From assembly GCA_000955795.1 (NCBI GenBank), contig JYOB01000018.1:75433-139432 (forward strand): a DNA stretch of 64,000 bases, written 5' to 3'. The DNA comes from Burkholderiaceae bacterium 26. Its GTDB lineage: Bacteria > Pseudomonadota > Gammaproteobacteria > Burkholderiales > Burkholderiaceae. The notes under the pieces are model-generated. The model searched no databases, had not been told where the DNA came from, and saw nothing but the letters and a program-made list of their open reading frames with translations. Every line of letters begins with the position of its first letter. Position 1 is the stretch's first letter. Both the position numbers and the translations under genes were made by a program. Of the stretch, positions 53,404 to 61,829 are shown piece by piece.

Positions 53404-54315
53404 ATGGAGCTGCGCCACCTTCGCTACTTCGTTGCCGTCGCTGAAGAGCTGAACTTCACGCGTGCCGCTGAACGGCTGCACATCGCGCAGCCGCCGCTCT
53501 CGAGGCAGATCCAGCAGTTGGAAGAGGAAATCGGCGTGCTGCTGTTCGAGCGCGGCAGCCGCCCGCTCAAGCTCACCGAAGCCGGCCGCTTTTTCCACGC
53601 GCACGCGCGGCAGTTGCTCGCGCAAACGGCAGAACTTGCGTCGATGACGCAGCGCGTGGGTCAGATCGAGCGGCGCATGTCCGTCGGCTTCGTGGCGTCG
53701 ACGCTGTATGGGATGCTGCCGAAGGTCATCCGGCGCTTTCGGGCGGAATACCCGATGGTCGATCTGACCATGCACGAGATGACCACCATGGACCAGATCC
53801 AGGCGCTCAAAGATGGCCGCATCGACGTCGGGTTCGGCCGCATCCGCTATGAAGACCCGAACGTGCGGCGCATCCTCCTGCGCGATGAGCGATTGATCGT
53901 CGCGCTGCCGTCAGGCCATGCGCTGCTGGACGGCAGGACGACCGTATCCCTGCGCGACCTTGTCGGCGACACGCTCATCATCTATCCACGCACACCGCGT
54001 CCAAGCTATGCGGACCAGGTGCTCGCCCTCTTCCACGACCGCGCGCTCGAACCCAGCAAGATCTACGAGGCACGGGAATTGCAAATTGCGCTGGGGTTGG
54101 TCGCCGCGGGCGAAGGTGTGTCGGTGGTGCCGCGCAGTGTGGCGGGTTTGCGGCGCGAAGATGTCTGCTACATGGAACTCGACGATCCGCAATTGGTCTC
54201 CCCCATTATCTTCAGCACGCGCCTGCTCGACGAGTCTGAAGACATCCAGGCCATGCTGGCGCTGACGTATCGGTTGTATGACGAGCAGAAGATCCCGTAT
54301 TACGCGCCCTCGTAA
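53404..54315 (+). CDS. LysR-family activator of benzoate/catechol degradation (CatM/BenM/CatR type)
   Basis: The 303-residue protein starts MELRHLRYFVAVAEELNFTRAA, typical of CatM/BenM, with the helix-turn-helix at 15-60 and an effector domain that in relatives binds cis,cis-muconate (and benzoate in BenM). It is divergent from catB with a perfect ATAC-N7-GTAT site between. It is the only regulator in the cluster, so it likely controls all seven catabolic genes. Confidence 0.92.
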   Translation: MELRHLRYFVAVAEELNFTRAAERLHIAQPPLSRQIQQLEEEIGVLLFERGSRPLKLTEAGRFFHAHARQLLAQTAELASMTQRVGQIERRMSVGFVASTLYGMLPKVIRRFRAEYPMVDLTMHEMTTMDQIQALKDGRIDVGFGRIRYEDPNVRRILLRDERLIVALPSGHALLDGRTTVSLRDLVGDTLIIYPRTPRPSYADQVLALFHDRALEPSKIYEARELQIALGLVAAGEGVSVVPRSVAGLRREDVCYMELDDPQLVSPIIFSTRLLDESEDIQAMLALTYRLYDEQKIPYYAPS

Positions 54316-54418
54316 GGCTTGCAATGGTGGCACCAAAGTTACAAGCCGCTGGACACGACGGCCGCATGGGCTAGATTGAAGCAAGGCGCCCGTCCGCCTG
54401 CGATTGGAGCGCAAGCGA

Positions 54419-57400
54419 GTGAAAAGAATACGCCGCCCCATCATCATCAAGTTGGCCCTCGTCGTGGCGCTGCTGCTTGCGATGGCCGCCTTGCTTGTCG
54501 CTCACGAATTCCGCACCTCCGCCTGGCAAGCCCGCTACTTCGCGCATCTGGCGAAATCGCAAACCTTTCCCGTCAAGCCGGGGCCAAACAATTCGGCCCG
54601 CTACCCGAACTCCGGCCCCTACGACCAGCGGCTCGGTTATCACGACCTCCCCACGTTTCTAGACCGCCTGCGCTCGCGCGGTTACATCGTTGCCCAGCAG
54701 GCCCTGCCATCCAAAGAGATGGTCGCGCGAATGGACAGCGGCATGAATCCGCCCTATCGCGAGAAAGACCAAGCCGGCCTGGAATTGCTCGACGACGATG
54801 GCCGGCCGATCTACCGCGTGCGGCACCCCGAACGTGTGTATGACAGTTTCGCGTCGGTACCGCCGCTGCTGGTCAACTCGCTGCTCGCCATCGAAAACCG
54901 AACGCTGTTGCAGACCGAATACCCCAAGCGCAACCCGGCCGTGGAGTGGTCACGCCTGGCGCGCGCCGTGTGGGACCGCGCCCTGCATGCCGTCAACCCG
55001 GCGCATGAATCGCCCGGCGGCAGCACGCTTGCCACGCAAATCGAGAAGTACCGCCACTCGCCCGAAGGCCGCACCGATTCCCCCAGCGAAAAGCTGCGTC
55101 AAATGTTTTCAGCATCCGCGCGCGCTTACCTGAACGGGGAAGACACCACAGTCACGCGCCACCAGCTCGCCGTCGATTATCTGAACACCGTACCGCTGGG
55201 GGCGCGCGCCGGGTTTGGCGAGATCCAGGGGATTGGCGATGCGCTGTGGGTCTGGTACGGACGCGACTTCGCACAGGTGAATGGGCTGCTGTCGGCCAAC
55301 TCAGCCGCGCCACTCGCAGACCGTGCGCTGGCGTACAAGGAGGCGTTGAGCCTGCTCGTATCGCAGCGGCGGCCGTCGTATTACCTTGAGAACCTCGATG
55401 AACTCGAAACCTTGACCAACGCCTATCTGCGCGTGCTGGCCGTATCCGGCGTGATTCCGCCAGCGCTGCGCGATGCGGCGATCGCGCAATCGCTCAAGCA
55501 GCAAGCCCTGAACACCCGCGTGCCGCCTCCGCCCATCGAGCACAAAGGCACAAACGCCGTGCGCGTGAATCTGGCGGGCATGCTCGGGATCTCGCGCATG
55601 TATGCGCTCGACCGTCTCGACCTGACCGCCAGCAGCACGCTAGATGCGCCGTTGCAGCGCGATATCTCCACTGAGCTGCGCAAGCTGCGCGACCCGGCAC
55701 AAGCCAAGGCCGCAGGCCTCGTCGGCGACATGATGCTGGAACGCGGCGACCCGCGCGGCGTGACTTACAGCTTCACGCTCTATGAACGGGCGCCGGGCGG
55801 CAACCGCGTGTTGGTGCAAGCCGACACGTTCGACAAGCCGTTCGACATCAACGAAGGCGTCAAGCTGGATCTGGGCTCAACGGCCAAGCTGCGCACGCTG
55901 GTGACGTATCTCCAGATCGTGGCCGAGCTGCACAAGCGCTATGCCGACCAGCCTGCGGCCGCGCTGCGCAAGCTCAACATCCCCGTGCAGAATCCGATCG
56001 AGCGCTGGGCGGTGGACTACCTCGCCCACACGCAAGACCGGTCGCTCAAGGCGATGCTCGATGCATCGATGGAGCGCAAATATTCCGGCAACGCTGGCGA
56101 ATGGTTTGCCACCGGCGGCGGCATGCAGAGCTTCGAGAACTTCGAGAAATGGGAAGGCACGCAGAACTTCACGGTGCGTGAGGGGCTCAAGCACTCCGTC
56201 AATCTCGTGTTCGTACGGATCATGCGCGACATCTCGCGCTACTTTCAGCACCAATTGCCCAACGCCGGCGCCGAGGCGTTGACCAACCCCGATTCCCCGC
56301 AGCGGCAGGTCTACCTGCAACGCTTTGCCGACCGCGAAGGCAAGCTGTTCATGGGGCGGTTCTACGCAAAGTACAAGGGCAAGACCGACCAGGAGCGTGA
56401 AGCCATCCTCGTGCAAAGCACCCGCCCCACACCGGTGCGGCTAGCCACGATTTACCGCAGCATCGACCCAGAAGCCGGCCCGGGCAAGCTCGCAGCGTTC
56501 ATCCGCAGCTACCTGCCAGGCGCAAAGCTGGATGAGGCCGAACTCACCAATCTGTACGAGAAGTATTCCGTCCAACGTTTCGACCTGGCCGACCGCGGCT
56601 ACATTGCACGGCTGCATCCGCTGGAACTCTGGCTGGTGGCCTACCTGCGAACCCATCCGCAAGCCACGCTCGCGCAGGTGAACGAGGCAAGTGCCGATGA
56701 GCGCTTGTCCGTTTACAAATGGCTGCTGCAATCGCACCGCAAAGCCGCGCAAGACAAGCGCATCAAACAGATGTTGGAGATTGAAGCGTTCCAGCAGATT
56801 CACGCCATGTGGAAGCAGCTGGGATATCCGTTTGAATCGCTGGTGCCGTCATACGGCACGGCCATCGGCGCATCAGCAGACCGGCCGGCATCGCTGGCGG
56901 AGCTGATGGGCATCATCGAAAACGACGGCATTCGCCTGCCCAGCGTGCGCATCGATCGCCTGCGCTTCGCCGCCGACACGCCGTACGAAGTGATGCTCTG
57001 CCGCGACCCCAGCGCTGGAGAACGTGTGCTGCCGCCGGAAATTCCGCCTCTGGTCAAGTCAGCGCTGGCCGGCGTCGTCGAAGGCGGCACCGCCAAGCGG
57101 ATCTCCGGAACGTTCGTTCAGAAGGATGGCAAACCCATCGCCATCGGCGGTAAAACCGGCACCGGCGACAATCGCTTCAAAACCTTCAGCCGCGGCGGCG
57201 GCCTTATCTCGGAGCGGGTCGTCAGCCGCTCCGGCGCCTTCGTCTTCTATTTGGGAGACCGCTACTTCGGCACCGTCGTCGCATATGTAGCCGGCGCAGA
57301 CGCGGCCAAGTACAAATTCACCAGCGCATTGACGGTGCAAGTGCTAAAAGTCCTGGCGCCCACGCTGATGAACCACCTGAACCTGCAAGACGAGGCTCCA

Positions 57401-57454
57401 GCTTTCAACTGCAAGATGCCGCAGGCCACAGCGCCGGAACAGAAGTTGGATTGA
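54419..57454 (+). CDS. Divergent bifunctional class A penicillin-binding protein
   Basis: The 1011-residue protein has an N-terminal membrane anchor (about 10-30), a GT51 glycosyltransferase domain (about 100-290) with Glu159 in AIENR and GGSTLATQIEKYRH instead of the usual GGSTITQQ, and a transpeptidase domain with Ser487-x-x-Lys490 (STAK), Ser593-x-Asn595 (SVN) and Lys912-Thr-Gly (KTG). The SxN-KTG gap of about 320 residues is large and helical. GTG 54419 has GGAG nine bases upstream. It would polymerise and cross-link peptidoglycan; it is far from PBP1a/1b. Confidence 0.85.
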   Translation: MKRIRRPIIIKLALVVALLLAMAALLVAHEFRTSAWQARYFAHLAKSQTFPVKPGPNNSARYPNSGPYDQRLGYHDLPTFLDRLRSRGYIVAQQALPSKEMVARMDSGMNPPYREKDQAGLELLDDDGRPIYRVRHPERVYDSFASVPPLLVNSLLAIENRTLLQTEYPKRNPAVEWSRLARAVWDRALHAVNPAHESPGGSTLATQIEKYRHSPEGRTDSPSEKLRQMFSASARAYLNGEDTTVTRHQLAVDYLNTVPLGARAGFGEIQGIGDALWVWYGRDFAQVNGLLSANSAAPLADRALAYKEALSLLVSQRRPSYYLENLDELETLTNAYLRVLAVSGVIPPALRDAAIAQSLKQQALNTRVPPPPIEHKGTNAVRVNLAGMLGISRMYALDRLDLTASSTLDAPLQRDISTELRKLRDPAQAKAAGLVGDMMLERGDPRGVTYSFTLYERAPGGNRVLVQADTFDKPFDINEGVKLDLGSTAKLRTLVTYLQIVAELHKRYADQPAAALRKLNIPVQNPIERWAVDYLAHTQDRSLKAMLDASMERKYSGNAGEWFATGGGMQSFENFEKWEGTQNFTVREGLKHSVNLVFVRIMRDISRYFQHQLPNAGAEALTNPDSPQRQVYLQRFADREGKLFMGRFYAKYKGKTDQEREAILVQSTRPTPVRLATIYRSIDPEAGPGKLAAFIRSYLPGAKLDEAELTNLYEKYSVQRFDLADRGYIARLHPLELWLVAYLRTHPQATLAQVNEASADERLSVYKWLLQSHRKAAQDKRIKQMLEIEAFQQIHAMWKQLGYPFESLVPSYGTAIGASADRPASLAELMGIIENDGIRLPSVRIDRLRFAADTPYEVMLCRDPSAGERVLPPEIPPLVKSALAGVVEGGTAKRISGTFVQKDGKPIAIGGKTGTGDNRFKTFSRGGGLISERVVSRSGAFVFYLGDRYFGTVVAYVAGADAAKYKFTSALTVQVLKVLAPTLMNHLNLQDEAPAFNCKMPQATAPEQKLD

Positions 57455-57457
57455 CCC

Positions 57458-59011
57458 TCACCGCAACGACCGCTGCAACCAAATCGCTCCCGCGCAAACC
57501 AACGCCACCACCGCGCCCCAGGCAAACAAATCCCCCACCGCCAACAGCGTCGCCTGCCGGTCAATCTCGGCGGAGATGCGAATCAACTCAGAGCCCTGCA
57601 ACGGATGCGGCCACTGCCAGGCAGGCGTCAGCGCGCTTACGTGCCCCACCAGGTCGGTGCGATGCTGCGCCTGTCCGCGCTGCAGCAACAGCGTGGCTCC
57701 CATCGTCCCAAACGCCTGCGCCCAAGCCCGCATGATTCCCTTGAACTGGTAGGCATGGCCGAAATCCTTGGCCGGCAAATCCACGTAAGACAGCCCCGCC
57801 ACCTGGATCACCACAAACATCCCCACCATGCCTTCAATCATGAACCCCGGCACCACCGCCGCCACCGAAGCCCCAGGCATGGCCACACGCGACATCCACA
57901 GCAGCGCAGTCGCCATCAGCACAAAGCCGATGGAAATCAGCACGCGCTTGGTTGGCAGCACATTCGTCAACTGAAAGTTCAGGATGCCCAGCACCACCGT
58001 CACCAAGCCGCCCAGGCTCATCAACTGCGCGGTGGTCTCGTAACGGAAGCCCAAACCGTTCTGCAGCAGGCTCGACGAGAGAAACCCCCAGGCGCTCGCA
58101 AACATGTAATAGATGGCGTAGAACACCATGCCCATCAGGAAACGCCGCTGCAGCGTCGCCCGCAGATCGACCCACGGCACGGGATGGCCCGTCTGGCGAA
58201 TGCCAACCCAGATGATGAGCGTCACCACCGCAATGATCGGCACCACCTGCGCGGGCGACCCATCCGGATGAATGAAACGGGCCTGCTGGAAACCATGCAG
58301 CGCAATCAGCGCCACCAGCCCAAATGCGATGGCCGAAGGCCAGTCGAGCGAGGCGAAATCGCCCTTGCGCTCGTGCATCTTTGGGTGCGGATAGAACGCC
58401 GCCACCAGCCCGCACACCACCACCGCCACCAGCAACTGCGCGACGAAGATGGCGCGCCAGCCAAATTGCTCCGTGAGCGCCGCCGACAGCATCGGTGACA
58501 CGCAACTCAGCCCGAAGATGCCGTAGATCATGCCCTTCATCATCGTGCGGCGTTCGTGCGCGGGGCTGTGCTGCACAAAGATGCGCGAGGTGGACAGCAT
58601 CGGCCCGCCGCCAAACCCCTGCACCGCCCGGCCGACGATCAGCATCGTGCCGCCCTCGGCAGCCGCGCACATCAGCGTGCCGACGATGAAAACAAGCAGC
58701 GACAGCAGCGTGTGCTTCCGGTACGTCATGTGATCGGCCAGCCGGCCCATCACCAGAATCGCCAGGCTGGCCGCTGCCGCATACGCCGTCACGGCCCACA
58801 GATACACATCTTGTGACGCCAGCACCCCGCCTTCGATATGCGGCCCGGCAATCGAGAACATCAGGTTGGACATGTAGTCCACGCCCGTTGCCAAGCCAAT
58901 CACCATGCCCACCATGCGCAATTCCATCCGGCTGCCGACGGTCGATGCGGCGGCCGGTTTGCGCGGTGCGGGCGGCGGAGAAACCGTGTGGTCTGTGCTT
59001 GGCGTGTTCAT
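57458..59011 (-). CDS. MFS transporter, DHA2 (EmrB/QacA) family
   Basis: The 517-residue protein has about 14 membrane helices and the motif RLADHMTYRKHTLL after helix 2, plus GRAVQGFGGGPML (motif C-like region). It would export drugs or toxic compounds with protons. It lacks an adjacent EmrA-type partner. A divergent LysR gene 64 bases away probably controls it. It converges on the PBP gene. Confidence 0.88.
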   Translation of the reverse strand: MNTPSTDHTVSPPPAPRKPAAASTVGSRMELRMVGMVIGLATGVDYMSNLMFSIAGPHIEGGVLASQDVYLWAVTAYAAAASLAILVMGRLADHMTYRKHTLLSLLVFIVGTLMCAAAEGGTMLIVGRAVQGFGGGPMLSTSRIFVQHSPAHERRTMMKGMIYGIFGLSCVSPMLSAALTEQFGWRAIFVAQLLVAVVVCGLVAAFYPHPKMHERKGDFASLDWPSAIAFGLVALIALHGFQQARFIHPDGSPAQVVPIIAVVTLIIWVGIRQTGHPVPWVDLRATLQRRFLMGMVFYAIYYMFASAWGFLSSSLLQNGLGFRYETTAQLMSLGGLVTVVLGILNFQLTNVLPTKRVLISIGFVLMATALLWMSRVAMPGASVAAVVPGFMIEGMVGMFVVIQVAGLSYVDLPAKDFGHAYQFKGIMRAWAQAFGTMGATLLLQRGQAQHRTDLVGHVSALTPAWQWPHPLQGSELIRISAEIDRQATLLAVGDLFAWGAVVALVCAGAIWLQRSLR

Positions 59012-59075
59012 GCAGGGATGGTAATTTGCCTCGAAACCGGCGGAAATCGCCTGCTAACAAATTCATTGTTCAACT

Positions 59076-60041
59076 ATGCGAACGACGGACTGGAACGACT
59101 GGGACACTTTTTGCACCGTGGCCACGCTCGGCAGCTTCACGCGTGCGGCCGATCGGCTGGGGTTGCCCAAGTCGTCGGTCAGCACGGCGGTGTCGCGGCT
59201 GGAAGGCAAGATGGGCGTGCGCCTTTTCGAGCGCAGCACACGCCGCCTGCGCCTGACCGATGCCGGTGAAGCCCTGCTGCGCGACGCCGGCCCATTGTTC
59301 CAGCGGCTGCGCGAAGTTTCGGAAGATGCCGCAGCGACGTTCCAGTCACCCGCCGGCACCTTGCGCATTGCCATGCCGTATGAGTTTGCCGCCAAGCAGC
59401 TCGCCGAGGTGGTGCTGGAAGTCATGCGCGAGCACACCGGCTTGCGCATCGAGGTGGATGTCGCGCCGCGCCAGATCGACCCGCTCGCCCAGGGCTACGA
59501 CATCATGCTGACCGTGCCGCGCGGGCCGTTGCCCGATTCCGGCCTCGTCGCCCAGCGCGTCTTTGACTTGCGGCGCGCCGTGGTCGTCGCCCCGCAGCTG
59601 CTGGAGCGTCTTGGGCCGCTCACCCACCCAGACCAGCTCGCCGATTGGCCCTGCCTCGGTACCTCAAACGAAGCCGAATGGCAGTTCCGCACGCCCGGCG
59701 GCGAGACGATCAACCTGCCGCTGGACTTCCGCATGCGCACCTCCAACAGCGAGTTGCGCATGCAGGCCGCGATTGCGGGTCTGGGTGTCGCTCGCATCAC
59801 CTCCGTGTTTGCTACCGACCTGATCGCTTCAGGCGCGCTTCAGGAAGTGCTGACGGATTTCCAATCCCCGCCGATGCGCGTGTATGCCGTATTTCCAGGC
59901 CGCCGCCTGATGCCCGCCAAGGTCAAGGTCTTCATGGACGCCCTGCACCGCCGCATAGAGCATTCCCGCCAACACACCGACATGCGGCCCACCTTTGTCG
60001 ACGAAGCTGCCGCTTCCTGGCCGCCTGAGTCGCTGCTCTGA
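59076..60041 (+). CDS. LysR-family transcriptional regulator
   Basis: The 321-residue protein has a helix-turn-helix at about 20-60 (SFTRAADRLGLPKSSVSTAV) and an effector domain of the CrgA/AaeR-like kind. It is divergent from the DHA2 exporter gene, so it is the likely regulator. CreA follows after 33 bases. Confidence 0.9.
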   Translation: MRTTDWNDWDTFCTVATLGSFTRAADRLGLPKSSVSTAVSRLEGKMGVRLFERSTRRLRLTDAGEALLRDAGPLFQRLREVSEDAAATFQSPAGTLRIAMPYEFAAKQLAEVVLEVMREHTGLRIEVDVAPRQIDPLAQGYDIMLTVPRGPLPDSGLVAQRVFDLRRAVVVAPQLLERLGPLTHPDQLADWPCLGTSNEAEWQFRTPGGETINLPLDFRMRTSNSELRMQAAIAGLGVARITSVFATDLIASGALQEVLTDFQSPPMRVYAVFPGRRLMPAKVKVFMDALHRRIEHSRQHTDMRPTFVDEAAASWPPESLL

Positions 60042-60074
60042 TTTTCAATCTTCCTTTTTTATCTACGCAAAGCC

Positions 60075-60554
60075 ATGCGCCCGTTCACCAAATTCCCCGT
60101 CTTGATTGCCGCGCTCGCTCTGAGCACCGTTGGCTGCTCTCGCGCCGAAGATATCGGCAGCGTCAGCACCAATTTCCGCATCACGGGCTCTGACAAGATC
60201 GTCATCGAAGCCTTTGACGATCCGCTCGTGCAGGGCGTGACCTGCTACGTCTCGCGGGCCCGCACCGGCGGCATCAAGGGCACGCTGGGCGTGGCCGAAG
60301 ACGTGAGCGAAGCCGCCGTGGCCTGCCGCCAAGTCGGTGACATCAGCTTCGTCAAGCCCCTGCCGCAGCAGGACGACATGTTCACGCAGCGACTGTCGCT
60401 CGACTTCAAGACGCTGCACGTGGTGCGCACGGTCGATCGCAAGCGTAACGTGCTGGTCTATCTGACGTATTCAGACAAGGTCATTTCGGGCAGCCCGAAG
60501 AACAGTGTGACGGCGGTGCCGATCCCGGCCAGCCAACCCATTCCCGTCAAGTGA
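60075..60554 (+). CDS. creA: CreA-family protein
   Basis: The 159-residue protein has a signal peptide with possible lipobox (TVGC, Cys21) and the CreA domain: DKIVIEAFDDPLVQGVTCYV and GGIKGTLGVAEDVSEAAVACRQ. CreA proteins are exported and of unknown function despite an E. coli catabolite-gene name. A hairpin CCGCACCA-CAT-TGGTGCGG follows at 60581-60599. Confidence 0.92.
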   Translation: MRPFTKFPVLIAALALSTVGCSRAEDIGSVSTNFRITGSDKIVIEAFDDPLVQGVTCYVSRARTGGIKGTLGVAEDVSEAAVACRQVGDISFVKPLPQQDDMFTQRLSLDFKTLHVVRTVDRKRNVLVYLTYSDKVISGSPKNSVTAVPIPASQPIPVK

Positions 60555-60580
60555 GACGCAAGGCGTATAGAAAGCGGTGA

Positions 60581-60599
60581 CCGCACCACATTGGTGCGG
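60581..60599. terminator. Hairpin downstream of creA
   Basis: CCGCACCA (60581-60588) and TGGTGCGG (60592-60599) form a perfect 8-bp stem with a 3-base loop, 27 bases after the creA stop. There is no U-run, so it is a weak or factor-assisted terminator. Confidence 0.45.
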
Positions 60600-60649
60600 C
60601 GCAACGCCAGCGTGGTGGCCGAGCAACGATAGACGGCGCAAAAGGGGTG

Positions 60650-60722
60650 CATACGTAAGCCTACGTATGGTGCATTGCGTCATCTGGTGTATGATCAGGG
60701 TATTCCCTAACCGGGATTTCCC
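60650..60722 (+). promoter_or_regulatory. Promoter and two operator types for the second small gene
   Basis: CATACGTA-AGCC-TACGTATG (60650-60669) is a perfect 8-bp inverted repeat holding TACGTA twice at 10-base spacing. A -10-like TATGAT lies at 60690-60695. Tandem palindromes GGGTATTCCC (60698-60707) and GGGATTTCCC (60713-60722), each followed by TA, match those ahead of the small gene at 46894. The first site looks like one for a LuxR/NarL-type protein, the second for the shared regulator. Confidence 0.55.
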
Positions 60723-60735
60723 TAAGAGGCCAATC

Positions 60736-60912
60736 ATGCAAAACACGAACGACCTGAAGCTGACCGATCAACTCGAACGCGAACTGATCGAGCGCGAAAT
60801 GTCCGAAGGTATCTACTACTATCGCCGTCCGAGCGGCCAATCGTTCTCGTTCGCCCAGTTCTTCTCGGCAATCGCGAACCTGTTTGGCACGCACCGCACC
60901 GCCAAGGCCTAA
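60736..60912 (+). CDS. Small hypothetical protein, 58 residues
   Basis: MQNTNDLKLTDQLERELIE opens with a charged helix; IYYYRRPSGQSFSFAQFF (about 26-43) and a short hydrophobic end SAIANLFG follow. I recognise no family. RBS AAGAGG lies at 60724-60729. It shares with the 46894 product an RRPS motif followed by FF, and shares tandem GGG-N4-CCC operators. Membrane-surface binding by the amphipathic C-terminal half is possible. Confidence 0.7.
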   Translation: MQNTNDLKLTDQLERELIEREMSEGIYYYRRPSGQSFSFAQFFSAIANLFGTHRTAKA

Positions 60913-61282
60913 CCCGCCACGCTATTGTTGATGGGCGTGTGCCCAGGTTAGCTGTATGCAGCAATCGCAGTTTCAGTAGCACCGTGCGCCGGCCGTGTGT
61001 CATCACACCCGCCGCCACACCCGCCAGGTCATGACCGCCTGGTGCCAATCGAGGGCCGGATTCCGGCCCTTTGTCATTTCTGCGGCATTTGTTTGGTTTG
61101 TCTGCGTGCCGCAGCATCGCCCTTTTTCCTCCGACCAGCTCACCGCGCTGCGGTTGTCTTCTGGTTCGCCTGTGCTTTACTGAGTAGAGCCGCGACCACC
61201 GATATCGAGACCACGCGCGCATCTTCGCAGCAACGAAGGCGCACAGCGTGGCACCCGGCGCCCATCCCCCAAGGAGACTCCC
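60913..61282. other. Intergenic region between small gene and coxS-like gene
   Basis: The 370-base gap holds a hairpin at the small gene's end (CTAACC 60909-60914 with GGTTAG 60946-60951), the palindrome GGTCATGACC (61027-61036), the terminator at 61052, and a promoter candidate for the molybdenum hydroxylase operon: TTGTCT (61154-61159), 16 bases, TTTACT (61176-61181). No gene is supported in it. Confidence 0.5.
61052..61075 (+). terminator. Rho-independent terminator
   Basis: AGGGCCGG-ATT-CCGGCCCT (61052-61070) forms an 8-bp stem with a 3-base loop, followed by TTTGTCATTT. It ends the small-gene transcript before the molybdenum hydroxylase operon. Confidence 0.75.
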
Positions 61283-61810
61283 ATGGCGATCAGCCTCAAG
61301 CTGTCGGTCAACGGTGCGCCCGTCACCGTCAGTGTCGAACCCCATACCCTGCTAGTCCAATTGCTGCGCGAAAACTTGCGCCTGACCGGCACGCACGTCG
61401 GCTGCGATACCGCGCAATGCGGCGCCTGCACCGTGCATATGAATGGGCGCGCGGTGAAGTCCTGCAACATCCTGGCCGTGCAGGCGGACGGCGCCGAGGT
61501 GACCACCATCGAAGGCCTGTCGAAAGACGGCGCGCTGCACCCGATGCAGGAAGCCTTTCGCCAATGCCACGGCCTGCAATGCGGCTTCTGTACACCGGGC
61601 ATGGTGATGGCCGCCACGGCGCTGGTTGCACAACACCCGCATCCCGATGAACACACGGTGCGTGAGCAGCTCGACGGAAATCTTTGCCGCTGCACGGGTT
61701 ATCACAACATCGTGCGGGCCGTGATGCACGGTGCCGAAGCCATGGCTGAAGCTGAGGGCGACGATGCCTCCCTGCAAAGCCTGGCCGCAGCGCGCGCCCA
61801 CGCCGCCTGA
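61283..61810 (+). CDS. Molybdenum hydroxylase small (2Fe-2S) subunit, CoxS family
   Basis: The 175-residue protein binds two 2Fe-2S clusters: Cys41, Cys46, Cys49, Cys61 in the plant-type N-terminal domain and Cys100, Cys103, Cys135, Cys137 in the helical domain (CGFCTPG, CRCTGY). It carries electrons from the molybdenum site of the large subunit. RBS AAGGAG precedes the ATG. The large subunit gene follows after 19 bases. Confidence 0.94.
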   Translation: MAISLKLSVNGAPVTVSVEPHTLLVQLLRENLRLTGTHVGCDTAQCGACTVHMNGRAVKSCNILAVQADGAEVTTIEGLSKDGALHPMQEAFRQCHGLQCGFCTPGMVMAATALVAQHPHPDEHTVREQLDGNLCRCTGYHNIVRAVMHGAEAMAEAEGDDASLQSLAAARAHAA

Positions 61811-61829
61811 CCCGAGCGAGGAGACCACC

